13,867 nt of DNA from Dictyocoela muelleri (lineage: Eukaryota; Microsporidia), in assembly GCA_016256075.1 (NCBI GenBank), contig SDVU01000401.1, positions 1-13,867 on the forward strand, read 5' to 3'. Of the stretch, positions 1-7,987 are shown piece after piece. Every line of letters begins with the position of its first letter. The stretch's first letter is position 1. Below the pieces are notes generated by a model. That model searched no databases. It had not been told where the DNA came from and worked only from the letters and a program-made list of their open reading frames with translations. A program made the translations under genes and the position numbers.

Positions 1-199
1 TTTATAACTAACTAAAATCACTGTTCTTAGATATCAATGTATAATGCCAAAAAGGGTATATCGCGAGTAAAAAAAATATATTCATTTTGGCATTATACAA
101 TGATATCTAAGAACAGTGATTTTAGTTAGTTATAAAATATTATAATTAATAAATTTCTAAAAACGGACAGATTTAGAGATTTTTAGATCCGTATTCTTC
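1..199. repeat. E1 upstream palindrome, left part outside window
   Basis: Bases 1-52 are matched by the reverse complement of 85-136 with one mismatch visible in the arm. The sequence continues through 137-199 with the same outer segment found at the right palindrome (a GATTTAGAGATTTTTAGATCC motif ending CCGTATTCT). The centre (about 53-84) keeps the left arm's GGGTATATCGCGAG but lacks its complement, so roughly 30 bases of the right arm near the centre have been lost compared with 1242-1551. About 60 bases of the left arm should lie before position 1. Confidence 0.85.
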
Positions 200-261
200 C
201 AAATTCATATATTTTTTTATTAATTTATATAAAAATTTATTTTTTTATTTTGATTTACTCC

Positions 262-1139
262 ATGTCAAACATGCAAAATATTTCTGAAATAACGTTGGTA
301 GGGCTTGCAGAGCATCTTAGAACAGATATTGTCTGCAAAAGGCTCCTATATAGGGTTGGTTCTTTATAGAAATCCTACGATGTTCATTTTGTCGAAATCT
401 TATAGAAATGACTCCATGTATCACGGATGAATTTGTATGTTGTAGGTGTCTCTGTAAAAATAAGGTTTATCCTCGATCAAATACAATTCTTTCGAGGAGT
501 AAGTTATCTAATAGACGTTTTTATTATTTATGCATCTCTATTTCTTTGATAATAGCAGCATAAAAACATTGATTACCTTGATAAATATAAATAAAAAACA
601 ATTTATGCCTTTAAAAAGAAAATAGTTCATATAATTACACGAAACTATGATTCAAAAATTAATAAATTAGGTGGTGAGAACAGTGTTTTGGAAATCGACG
701 TACATTAATGGCGAAGCGCAAGTATAACAGAGGGAGGAAAGTGGGACAACTGTGGGTGTTTGGAATTGTTGAACGAGGCACGGGGAAGTGCCACCTTGAA
801 GTGATATCTGATAAGAAAAAGGAAACCTTTACTAACATAATAAAAAAATATGCAGACGAGTCTTCTGTTATTATGACAGATGAACATAGAAGCTACTGTG
901 GGCTTAGATCAGAAGGTTTTAATCATTACACAGTTAAGCATAGTGAAAACTTTATAAGCCCAGATAATAAAGATGTTCATACGCAAATAATTGAGAGCCT
1001 ATGGAATATATTTAAAAAAAAGAAACATTTAGAATATGGTATTGCATGGGAAAAGATTAACATTTATTGTAAAGTTTTTTCTTATTTTAGGAATAACAAG
1101 TTAACATTTGATGATTTTTTAAAGGAAATGAGAAGTTAA
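262..1139 (+). pseudogene. Merlin (ISXO2-like / IS1595) transposase remnant of E1
   Basis: Encodes a broken DDE transposase that would cut and join E1 ends. A first frame opens at ATG 262 and soon stops at 366-368. A second frame then carries the zinc-ribbon region (CSFC, then CCRC with a further Cys) followed by the SNTILSRSKL segment typical of the family. The catalytic domain starts near 660 with NKLGG and ID, the first Asp. Just after that Asp the frame shifts by one base, and a clean 143-residue stretch (708-1139) follows: AKRKYNRGR, GIVERGTGKC, MTDEHRSY with the second Asp, HSENF and HTQIIESLW with the Glu. The C-terminal half is therefore well kept. Decay is mostly in the N-terminal half, including stops at about 560-580. 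Confidence 0.85.
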
Positions 1140-1241
1140 TAAAAATTATTATTTTGAATTATCTATTGTTTTTTTCTTATTTTTAATATTAATATTTTCA
1201 AAATGTAAAAATATGTCATTTTTGATCAAAATGTGTTTTTT

Positions 1242-1551
1242 GGTATTAATCCAGAATACGGATCTAAAAATCTCTAAATCTGTCCGTTTTTAGAAATTTC
1301 TGAAATTATAATAGTATAATTAACTAAAATCACTGTTCTTAGATATCAATGTATAATTCCAAAAAGGGTATATCGCGAGTAAAAAAAATTTTCCGCAGGA
1401 AATTTTTTTTTACTCGCGATATACCCTTTTTGGCATTATACATTGATATCTAAGAACAGTGATTTTAGTTAATTATACTATTATAATTTCAGAAATTTCT
1501 TAAAACGAAAAGATTTAGAGATTTTTAGATCCGTATTCTGGTACTAGTACC
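1242..1551. repeat. 310-bp near-perfect palindrome at the right end of E1
   Basis: The left arm (1242-1394) and right arm (1398-1551) are reverse complements across almost their whole length, centred on GCA at 1395-1397. The outer tips are GGTATTAATCCAG on the left and CTGGTACTAGTACC on the right. Inside, both arms carry TAGATCCGTATTC, the block CACTGTTCTTAGATATCAAT, and GGGTATATCGCGAG next to an A-run. Differences are few: a handful of substitutions, such as GGACAG against GAAAAG in the outer part, and a one-base length difference in the central runs. In single strand it would fold into a hairpin of about 150 bp. The same arm occurs at 1-199. Confidence 0.9.
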
Positions 1552-2574
1552 AAATAATGAAATTTGCGCAGTGTTTTAAAAAAACATGGAATAATTAGTC
1601 ATGTTAGTAGAAAATTTAAAATTCAGAGAAGAATTATTCAATGGTGGAAAAAGAACTATTTGTAATTTTAAAACCCATGTTAAACTTTTGTTCTATTATT
1701 CATTGTTGTTTTATAGATGTTTATACAGATAACAAAAATTGTTCATTTTTGAAAACATCTTCAAATATATCTGAAAAAAAGATAAAACTTATAGATGATT
1801 TTAACCATAGGTTTTATTTTATTGAAGGTAAAAATAATATGATTGCAGAGGAATTATTACGATTTTTCTTGAAAATAAATAATACGAATATGTTAAAAAA
1901 TTCTTTTTATTATAAAATAATAGAAAAATTTCTAAAAAAGAAATTGAAGGGGAAAAATATTTTCAAAAAACAAAATCAAATCAGTTTATTATAAGGTCCA
2001 ATGGTATTAGATTTTCTTACATTTATACATACACATAGTTGTCATTCAGGAATCTTTATCATGTATGAAAATCTGACCAAAATATTTTTATATACCAAAT
2101 CTTATTAATTATATTAAAATTGTAATAAAAAATGTAAAAACTGCTATGAATTTTAAAACAATGTTTTTAGGAGAAATGATTTCAATAATATGTATAGTTC
2201 TCAACTATTTGAAAGAATCAGTAGTGATATTTATGGTCTATTTGATATAACTGATTTCGAAAATTAATATTCTTTATCAAAAGCATATTATCTAACTATC
2301 ACAGATATCTTTAGTCGCTTTAAAAAGGTCTATATCAAGAAAAATATAATTGGAAAGAGTTTGGACGAGAATTTTAAATCATTTATAAAATATTGAACAC
2401 CCAAATTTGTGATTTCAGATAATGGAAAGCAATATGCTGGTAATTATTTTAAAAATTTTCCTAAATTACATAAGATAAAACATTTACTAATTCCTCTATA
2501 CTCACCAATTTCAAATGGAATAAGTTAAAGAGTAAATAAATCAATTACTGAGAGATAAAGATTTAAAAAAGGTA
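1552..2574 (+). mobile_element. Ty3/gypsy retrotransposon gypsy-1, first part: RNase H and integrase
   Basis: An LTR-retrotransposon pol fossil. Recognisable parts in order are: the middle and end of RNase H (about 1565-1870, with VEKEL and, near its end, EGKNNMIAEELLR, the usual G-K-x-N-x-x-A-x-x-L-x-R signature); a His/Cys zinc-binding region of integrase (about 2025-2160, with HSCHSG and a later CKNC pair); and the integrase core (about 2200-2570, with SDIYG, ITDIFSRF and ISDNG carrying catalytic Asp positions, and YSPISNG). It stops at 2574, where E3 is inserted, and resumes at 4761. Its left continuation is presumably beyond E1. The element is broken, with many breaks, and looks old. It belongs to a different gypsy family from the copy after 5235, since motifs differ throughout. 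Confidence 0.85.
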
Positions 2575-2582
2575 AAAATTTG

Positions 2583-2634
2583 GGATCTTTCTTAAAAATT
2601 ACTCCTCGGGAGAAGCTATCCTAAAATTCACCCC
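2583..2634. repeat. E3 transposase-downstream end: tandem pair of terminal units
   Basis: The outer unit (2583-2605) begins GGATCTTTC and ends AAAAATTACTCC. The inner unit (about 2613-2634) reads AGCTATCCTAAAATTCACCCC. Both point the same way, with the C-run inward. They match the reverse complement of the E3 right end (GATCTATCC, AAAAATTACCCC). Confidence 0.75.
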
Positions 2635-2655
2635 AGTCTAAAATGATTTTTATTA

Positions 2656-2663
2656 AAAATTTT
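2656..2663. repeat. E2 target-site duplication, left copy
   Basis: AAAATTTT stands directly before the GG that opens E2 and is repeated exactly at 3790-3797, directly after the closing CC. Eight bases is the usual duplication length for Merlin/IS1595 transposons. The site lies inside E3. Confidence 0.85.
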
Positions 2664-2709
2664 GGATCTAGTCTCAAATTTCCCCCGGGGGAAATTTGAG
2701 ACTAGATCA
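2664..2709. repeat. E2 transposase-upstream end: perfect 44-bp palindrome
   Basis: The terminal unit GGATCTAGTCTCAAATTTC with a C-run is followed without spacer by its own reverse complement (G-run, AAATTTGAGACTAGATC). Positions 2665-2708 pair perfectly about the centre CCCCCGGGGG at 2682-2691. The inverted second copy points into the element. Confidence 0.92.
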
Positions 2710-2792
2710 CAGTTAGGTTAAGACTATTCAAAAAATAATATGTTTTTTCAAAGGTGGGCTACTTTTATTTATGAAAAAAATTATTTAGACCT

Positions 2793-3690
2793 ATGAAACC
2801 TTTCGAATTTGAAGAAAAAATAAACCGAATGACTGAAATGGAGTTAATTAATTTATTTTTTTTAAATAGATACTTTAAAAAAGAGCAAATATGTGTTTCA
2901 TGTAGAACTTCATGCTATCTTAAAAAATATTCCAGATGTGTGGAATTGTAGGCATGGCGATGCATGAGTGTCAACTGCAAATACTACAAAAAAAATAAAT
3001 CAATAAGATCTGGAAGCTTTTTTGACAATAGTAATATTTCGATAAATATGGTGTTCCAAATAATATTGTTTTATGTGGCTGGGATGCCAAGGTTTGGCAT
3101 GAATAATTAATTAATTTGGGTAGATCAACGATATTAAGAACAATTAATAAAATAGTAGATATACCCGATCCTGATTTCTCGTCAAATAAATTTGGAGGTG
3201 ACGGCAAAATAGTTCAAGTCGATTTAACTATGTTGAACTATAAGATAAAAAGCCATCGAGGAAGAGCTCCTACTAATCGAACAGAAGCGTTATGCATAAT
3301 TGAGTTCTAAAATGAAAAAAAACGAGTTTTTGCATGCATAATTCCTGATAAACGAGAGATGACCATAGTTCCGATAATTTGCTTCCAGGTAGCTTCCAAT
3401 ACTACAATATGGACTGATGAGCATAGAGCCTACATAATTTGAAATAATTTGATTATACACACGATAAAGCCTGTCACGAATATGAGTTTATAAATTTAGA
3501 CACTGGCGTTAACACACAAGCAGTAGAGTGTTTCAATAATTTATTAAAAAATAAATTAAGTGGAGAATGGGTGTTAGAACTGAGAAAAGAGGAAAGTTTC
3601 TTAAAGAAATATTTTATTATTATAACAACCGTACTCCCTATTTCGAAAAAATATTGAATTTGATAAAAATTTTAATAAAATTCAAATTTA
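2793..3690 (+). pseudogene. Merlin (ISXO2-like / IS1595) transposase remnant of E2
   Basis: The ATG at 2793 opens MKPFEFEEKINRM, which matches the start of the E3 protein (PIEFISKIENF), so this start is probably the original one. A zinc ribbon follows: CVSC, then, after an in-frame TAG at 2949-2951, WRCMSVNC and RSGSFF. The frame shifts near 3110. The catalytic core is seen as FGGDGKIVQVDLTMLNYK (first Asp), a stop at 3308-3310, WTDEHRAY (second Asp, about 3410-3430) and NTQAVECFNN (Glu, about 3510-3540). All three acidic residues are thus still encoded, although in different frames. The usual DET after the first Asp reads DLT. It is closely related to E4 (DETMLNYK, TNRTDALCIVE against TNRTEALCIIE). 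Confidence 0.87.
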
Positions 3691-3735
3691 ATTTATTATT
3701 TAAGATTTAAATATTTATCATGCTTAATTATTAAT

Positions 3736-3789
3736 GGGGGGGTAGTTTGATACTAGATGCTCTCGGGGTGAAAATTTAATACCAGATCC
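3736..3789. repeat. E2 transposase-downstream end: tandem pair of terminal units
   Basis: The inner copy (3736-3759) is a G-run followed by TAGTTTGATACTAGATG. The outer copy (3765-3789) reads GGGGTGAAAATTTAATACC then AGATCC. Both have the G-run inward and the GATC side outward. The reverse complement of the outer copy, GGATCTGGTATTAAATTTTC, matches the left terminus of E2. Confidence 0.82.
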
Positions 3790-3849
3790 AAAATTTTTAA
3801 AAATTTAATTTAATTAAATCAAAAATGGCCTCCATAAATCTGGCTTTGT

Positions 3850-4690
3850 TGTAGTAGTAGAAACATTTTTTTAAAAAATTTGCTTAGTTTACTGTTTTTT
3901 ACACTCATTCTTGCTTTAATCTCTCTTTTTTATAATTTTTTAAAACATCCAACTGCCTGGGTATTTGCACCAGTGTCTTCATTAATAAAAGTGTACTTAT
4001 GACAGACAGTATCATGAACATAATTATAATCTGCCAAATTAGCATAGTACCATGTTTTTCTGTCAAAATAGTTGTATTACAAGCTATTTGCGAACGAATA
4101 ATAGAGACATTTTTTTTCTCTTCCTTATTATTAATTATGCAAGCAAAAACACGTATTTTTCTTTGTCAAACACGATTATGCACATACAGCGATTCGATTT
4201 TCGGATGACCTGCCCCTATTACTCTTAACTTTATAGTTAATAATTGTCTCGTCAACTTGAACTACTCTGTTCTCACCGCCTAATTTATTAAAATAAATGT
4301 TTGGAAAAGGTATTTTTTATTAATGATCTTAGTTATAATCCTTAAAATTGTATTTTTGTTAATATTCAAATAATTTATCATGCTTAATTTCGGAACCCTG
4401 GAAATATAAAATAACATTATCTGAAAATTTTTCTTAAATGAAACCGTGAAATCTTCGAAATTTTTTTTTCTTACTGAAAAATATTGCTTATACTGTTCAC
4501 ACTTTATATTTAGCCCCCCATATTCGAAAGAGTCGATATTTCTTTATTATTTTTGCAAAAAAACACGAACTCTTACATGATCCACAAAAGTATTCTTTTC
4601 TTAAAAATTTATTTTCAAATAAAGAATTTATTAATTCAATATCATTAAAATTTTCAATTTTGCTTATAAATTCGATCGGTTTAATTGACC
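3850..4690 (-). pseudogene. Merlin (ISXO2-like / IS1595) transposase remnant of E3
   Basis: Read on the minus strand from about 4690 down to about 3850. The N-terminal region gives PIEFISKIENFNDIELINSL and the zinc pair CGSC, closely resembling E2. The catalytic region near 4280-4220 gives GGENRVVQVDETIINYK with the first Asp, then VKSNRGRSS. Decay is advanced: stops and frameshifts throughout, the second catalytic position reads TEKH where relatives have TDEH, and the third reads NTQAVG where relatives have NTQAVE. Two of three catalytic residues are therefore replaced. I see no convincing start codon. E2 entered the element just past the C-terminal end. Confidence 0.8.
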
Positions 4691-4710
4691 CTTCAAAATT
4701 GATATTTTTT

Positions 4711-4752
4711 ATCTATCCTAAAGATTACCCGGGGTAATTTTTAGGATAGATC
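4711..4752. repeat. E3 transposase-upstream end: palindromic pair of terminal units
   Basis: The inner copy (4711-4730) ATCTATCCTAAAGATTACCC abuts its reverse complement (4731-4752) GGGGTAATTTTTAGGATAG followed by ATC. The arms are about 20 bp with one mismatch and no spacer. The outer copy forms the terminus next to the AAAATTTT duplication. Confidence 0.85.
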
Positions 4753-4760
4753 AAAATTTT

Positions 4761-5107
4761 GAACCCAATAAAAATATATATTGAATTTAAAATTAATAAA
4801 AATTTTAATAGAAATTTAAAACATCACCAACATGTTTATTACTCGGTATGATTTTTATGATCCTTTAAATATAAAAAGATAAATTAAGAAATGTGAGAAA
4901 TTTCATATTCGAAAGAAATTTGATAATAATTTAAAAATAGGCGATTTAGTATAAAAAAAATTTTTTAGCAAAAAAGTTTGAATAACAGTATAATGGTCTG
5001 TTCAAAATAAAATTAATATGGAAAAGGAGAAATCAGGTAAAATTAGAGGAAAGTGGAAATTATTTTGATGTGCGATCTTTAAAATTTTAAGGGAAGGCAG
5101 AATGTAC
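4761..5107 (+). mobile_element. Ty3/gypsy gypsy-1, second part: integrase C-terminal region
   Basis: Continuation of the gypsy-1 pol fossil on the far side of E3. Short stretches match the usual C-terminal end of gypsy integrases: a TSPTCLLLG-like segment near 4825-4850, then a basic region and a GDLV/GPF-type tail up to about 5080. A purine-rich stretch (AAGGGAAGGCAGAA, about 5090-5109) directly precedes TGTACTATT, a plausible polypurine tract and LTR start. The fragment is broken. Assignment to the same element as 1552-2574 rests on the nested insertion with target duplication at the break. Confidence 0.7.
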
Positions 5108-5234
5108 TATTACTACTACAATTAAAAATTATAATTTCCATTATTACAAATATTTTTAGAAATATTTAATTAATTAAAATTTAATTAATTAAAATCTAAT
5201 TAATCACTTTTAAAATATAAAACAAATGTAATTT
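5108..5234. other. AT-rich gap, possible gypsy-1 LTR start
   Basis: No coding sequence is seen. It begins TGTACTATTACTACTACA right after a purine-rich tract, which would suit the 5' edge of a 3' LTR, but no second LTR copy exists in the window to prove it. Around 5166-5210 there are short AT repeats based on TTAATTAATTAAAA. The far edge, where gypsy-2 sequence starts, is not sharp. Confidence 0.3.
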
Positions 5235-5461
5235 GTGAAGACATATGGGATAATAATAGTGAAAAGTTTAGTAAATGCAATTCAAAATATTTTACTAATA
5301 ATTTTGTGCTTTAAGAGGAACCCCGATTATTTAGGTTTCAAGTTTAACAAAAGTATTATTGAATACTTCCTGAGATATAACCGAAACCTACCGGCATATG
5401 CCAATAATAAACACGAAAAATTACATGGTACCCGCTTGTATACAAAAATAATTACTTAATC
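5235..5461 (+). mobile_element. Ty3/gypsy gypsy-2, pre-reverse-transcriptase segment, copy 1
   Basis: A fragment of gypsy-2 pol from just upstream of reverse transcriptase, recognised by NLPAYANNKH followed by a basic stretch, the region between protease and RT in this superfamily. Positions 5305-5460 recur at about 6227-6383 with roughly nine bases in ten identical, and the last 80-bp part recurs at 7988-8067, where it runs on into RT. The fragment belongs to a broken fossil and ends where element A begins. Confidence 0.65.
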
Positions 5462-6220
5462 GGCATAGAAAAAAACGCCTTTTTTATAATAAATCACAAA
5501 AAAATTACATTCGAATATATTTTTTATTAAATATAAATATTTTATATATTATTAGAATATCAATAATTCCAGATTTTCATTTAATTCTTAATTCTGAACA
5601 AATAATCTGTGTAAAAACAATTATTTTATTTCTGCGCCTTTATTATCATATTGTAAAAAAATTAATCATATTCTTATTTATAAATTTATTTATATTTATT
5701 TTTTTTTATTTTGATTTTTTCTAATATTATAAATTTCCATATATAGTATTTTATTATTTTATAAAATGCTAATTTTACATTGATTTCCACCTATTTTATT
5801 TATTATTTATTTTTAGATTTTTTTTTCGTTTTTTCATTCTGGCTAATCTTTCTGTTTCATGCGCATGATAATATAATATATTTTGAAAAATAAATTTATT
5901 TCTAAATTAATATTTAATTTTATCTTTTTTTTCTTCTATGCATCACCAATAATCAACTTTCCTCTTGTTTAATCAAAATTATAGATGTAATTAAATTAAT
6001 AATTTTCTTTTGTACATATTTATTGAATTTTTAATTTGTTTTTTCAATTTAAGGATACTTAATTATCTTATAAAAACCAAAAATCTATTTAAAATAAATA
6101 ATATTCTTTATGTTTTTTTAACCTTATTTTTCAAGAGTTGATAATTTTTTAAAAGGCGTTTTTTTTCCAAAAACGCCTTTTATTTTAATGAAAAAAACGC
6201 CAAAGACGTTTTTTTTAGTG
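5462..6220. mobile_element. Non-coding AT-rich element A with ACGCC inverted ends
   Basis: No protein is seen and the plus strand is strikingly T-rich between about 5490 and 6150. The ends carry related motifs in inverted orientation: GAAAAAAACGCCTTTTTT at 5468-5485 and AAAAGGCGTTTTTTTT at 6151-6166, then two more copies, AAAAACGCCTTTT (6169-6181) and AAAAAAACGCC (6191-6201). Left of it is gypsy-2 copy 1, right of it copy 2 of the same gypsy-2 segment, so short target duplications cannot be read. It may be a non-autonomous DNA transposon; which transposase it used is unknown. Limits are good to about 10 bases. Confidence 0.55.
6151..6219. repeat. Hairpin pair at the right end of element A
   Basis: Two consecutive foldbacks. 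In 6152-6180 AAAGGCGTTTTT pairs with AAAAACGCCTTT (12 bp, short loop). In 6191-6217 AAAAAAACG pairs with CGTTTTTTT. Both are built from the ACGCC end motif of element A, so the right end carries about three copies of a site that occurs once on the left. Confidence 0.7.
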
Positions 6221-6224
6221 GGTT

Positions 6225-6391
6225 TTGTGCTTTAAGAGGAACTTAGAATATTTAGATTTCAAGTGTAACAAAAGTATTATTGAATACTTCTTGAGATATA
6301 ACCGAAACCTACCGGCATACGCCAATAAAAAACACAAAAAATTATATGGTGCCCGTTTGTATACAAAAAGAATTACTTAATCATTTAACAG
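6225..6391 (+). mobile_element. Ty3/gypsy gypsy-2, pre-reverse-transcriptase segment, copy 2
   Basis: A second copy of the gypsy-2 segment, starting TTTGTGCTTTAAGAGGAAC and ending ATCATTTAACAG. It lies between element A and the MULE. The final 80 bp (6312-6391) are repeated nearly exactly at 7988-8067 on the other side of the MULE. It is part of a broken fossil. Confidence 0.7.
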
Positions 6392-6398
6392 TGTTGAG

Positions 6399-6461
6399 CA
6401 CCGTTTTGCCACTGTGTGTCGAAACGGTGATTTTTTTGATCATTTCGCCACAAAAAAATCA
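6399..6461 (+). repeat. MULE left terminal inverted repeat
   Basis: Pairs with 7921-7982. It contains an imperfect internal hairpin at 6401-6427, CCGTTTTGCCAC against TGTCGAAACGG. The transposase ATG at 6470 follows it by nine bases, so promoter sequence must lie within the repeat or further out. Confidence 0.85.
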
Positions 6462-6469
6462 AATACCCC

Positions 6470-7822
6470 ATGAACCACGATAAACCACGAATAATATCAA
6501 CAAAAAGAGGTAAGGAAAAGTTATTATACAAAGGATACTTTTATCATTTACATAGGATAATACATGATATAAAAAATGTAGATGTTCAGCAGAAAATGTA
6601 AGGGCTTTATTTATACTGAAAAAAATAATTCAGTGGTTAAAATTATAAATCATACAAATTGTACGAAAAACTATGATAAAAACGAAGCTTCTATAATAAG
6701 AGACAATATTTATAAAAGATCAATTCAAACTAATGAAAAGACAAAAGATGTAATTCTGTCAGGATTAAAAATAGCCATGCTTTTAATACTAAACGAATTA
6801 CCAGGAATGAAATCATTATATAATAAGGTAGTTGAATTTAAAAAAAATTAAATTAAATTCATTTATGATGACATACCTGAAAACATAAAATACACATACG
6901 GTAATGATTTATTTTTTCAGTTTGATAGTGAAGCTACTGATCAGAACAGATATCTTATATTTACAACCTAATCTCATATTATTCATCTGAAAAATGCGAT
7001 CAATTGGTATTGTGATGGGATATTTAGAACATGTTCCAAAAATTTTACTCAATTATACAAAATTATGGCAGAAATTAAGTGTATTACAGTTCATATTGTT
7101 CATATTTTTATGAAAACTAAATGTAAAGCATCATATTTAAATGTATTTAATCAATTAAGATCAAGAATGCCTGATGAAAATTCTCATAAAATAACAATTG
7201 ATTTTGAAATAGCTGCTCTAATGGATTTAAAAGAAGTATTTCCAAAGTCCCGTATATATGGGTTTTTTTTCATTTTACCCAACTTTTATTCAGATAAATT
7301 CAAAAATTAGGTTTAGTTTCTGAATATAAAAATAATTCGCGTGCAAGAGAGGCTTTTAGAATGATTATAGCATTGTTATTTGTTCCTTTGGAAAATCTTT
7401 TAGATGAGTTTCGCAAACTAGATTTATATATGAAAAATAATAAATCAATTCACAATATTCAAGCATTTTGTGATTATTTTAAGGAATCATATGGAAAACA
7501 TATTTTTAAATTGAATTCTATTTTTTCAATATTATCACAACACTTTTGGTCTGTTCACAAAAGAGTTATTAATGATTTAAGAAAAACTAACAATGTTTTG
7601 GAAGGATGGAATCGCTCTTTAAATGCTAGTATTTATCAGCAAAACCCTAGCATATATAGAACAGGAATTATATTGAAAAAAGAACATGCGATGGTTGAGA
7701 ATAAAATTAGTAAACTTTTAATTAATCTATGTTATGAAAACAATAATCACAAAGTCAATTCCCATTCTAATGAAAAACATATTGTATTGAATATTGTGAA
7801 TATTATGACCTCTATTTTTTGA
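6470..7822 (+). pseudogene. MULE transposase with FLYWCH zinc finger, broken
   Basis: The ATG at 6470 opens MNHDKPRIISTKRGKEKLLY, the start of a FLYWCH DNA-binding domain. The domain continues through a frameshift near 6580-6595 into CKGFIYTEKNN and ends NHTNC, with the Cys/His pattern of the family. The DDE domain has the first Asp in WYCDGIF (codon 7014-7016), the second in TIDFEIAA (about 7196-7215) and Glu in TNNVLEGWNRSL (about 7585-7620), as in MULEs generally. In-frame stops lie at 6849-6851, 6969-6971 and 7295-7297. A second frameshift sits in the T-run at 7263-7270, exactly where relatives have G-C-F-F-H-F; here the conserved Cys of the C-x2-H motif is lost as well. The last frame (7361-7822) covers the C-terminal third without interruption and ends naturally before the right repeat. 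Confidence 0.88.
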
Positions 7823-7920
7823 AAGCCATGGGATTGATTATGAATTTAAAAGAATTTTAATAAATAAATTTTCGTAATATTTTTATTAATTATTTCATAT
7901 TAAATTATTATTATTATTTA

Positions 7921-7982
7921 TGATTTTTTTGTGACAAAACGATCAAAAAAGCACCGTTTCGCCACAAAGTGGCGAAACGGGG
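7921..7982 (-). repeat. MULE right terminal inverted repeat with perfect hairpin
   Basis: Pairs with 6399-6461. Positions 7954-7980 form a perfect 12-bp stem (CCGTTTCGCCAC with GTGGCGAAACGG) around a three-base AAA loop. The left repeat has a mismatched version of the same hairpin. Confidence 0.88.
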
Positions 7983-7987
7983 AATAG

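Larger units (their letters stand above)
1..1551 (+). mobile_element. Merlin/IS1595-type DNA transposon E1, left end outside window
   Basis: A decayed autonomous Merlin copy. A plus-strand transposase remnant (262-1139) lies between two large palindromes that share the same arm sequence (1-199 and 1242-1551). The right terminus reads as ...CCGTATTCTGG followed by TACTAGTACC, so the end would begin GG, as usual for Merlin. The next eight bases (AAATAATG, 1552-1559) are the expected target duplication, but its partner would lie left of the window and cannot be checked. Sequence immediately to the right is gypsy-1 RNase H coding sequence, so E1 most likely inserted into gypsy-1. The family assignment is firm; the exact outer terminus is inferred. 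Confidence 0.85.
2664..3789 (+). mobile_element. Merlin DNA transposon E2, nested in E3
   Basis: A 1126-bp Merlin element with both ends and an exact 8-bp target duplication (AAAATTTT, 2656-2663 and 3790-3797). The left end begins GGATCTAGTC and the right end closes ...TACCAGATCC; both carry an AAATTTT-C-run block further in. The transposase is on the plus strand. The upstream end is a perfect palindrome and the downstream end a tandem pair. E2 is the youngest layer of the gypsy-1, E3, E2 stack. Confidence 0.9.
2583..4752 (-). mobile_element. Merlin DNA transposon E3, containing E2
   Basis: A Merlin copy inserted in the integrase region of gypsy-1. The left end starts GGATCTTTC at 2583 and the right end finishes with GGATAGATC at 4752. 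The flanks are AAAATTTG (2575-2582) and AAAATTTT (4753-4760), an 8-bp target duplication with one difference. E3 carries a minus-strand transposase remnant and is interrupted by E2 with its own duplication. Without E2 and one copy of that duplication, E3 would be about 1.04 kb. The left end has two direct copies of the terminal unit and the right end an inverted pair. The recurring AAAATTACCCC block at both ends supports the pairing of these termini. Confidence 0.8.
6399..7982 (+). mobile_element. Mutator-like element (MULE) with hairpin-forming terminal inverted repeats
   Basis: A 1584-bp element with about 62-bp terminal inverted repeats (6399-6461 and 7921-7982) enclosing a MULE transposase remnant on the plus strand. 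The arms agree at most positions, for example CGAAACGGTG, TTTTTTGATC and CACAAAAAAATCA. The expected 9-bp target duplication is absent; the element is flanked instead by 80-bp direct copies of a gypsy-2 segment (6312-6391, 7988-8067). The few breaks in the transposase suggest it is fairly young. Confidence 0.88.

Noticed and set aside
1242-1551. Palindrome as a transcription terminator or CRISPR-like hairpin array
   Set aside because: Arms are about 150 bp and identical to those at the other end of a transposon; there are no regular spacers.
1641-1994. Open frame that could be read as a novel small gene
   Set aside because: Its content matches the RNase H domain of a Ty3/gypsy pol and it is flanked by integrase sequence of the same fossil.
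2664-2709. Palindromes of E2-E4 as separate small MITEs inserted at element ends
   Set aside because: The target duplications of E2 and E4 flank the whole element with the palindrome's outer arm as terminus; no duplication surrounds the palindrome alone.
3999-4208. Plus-strand open frame
   Set aside because: It lies antisense to the E3 transposase remnant, and the minus strand carries the recognisable motifs.
5235-5459. Open frame as an independent small protein
   Set aside because: It is a copy of the gypsy-2 segment just before reverse transcriptase, found twice more in the window.
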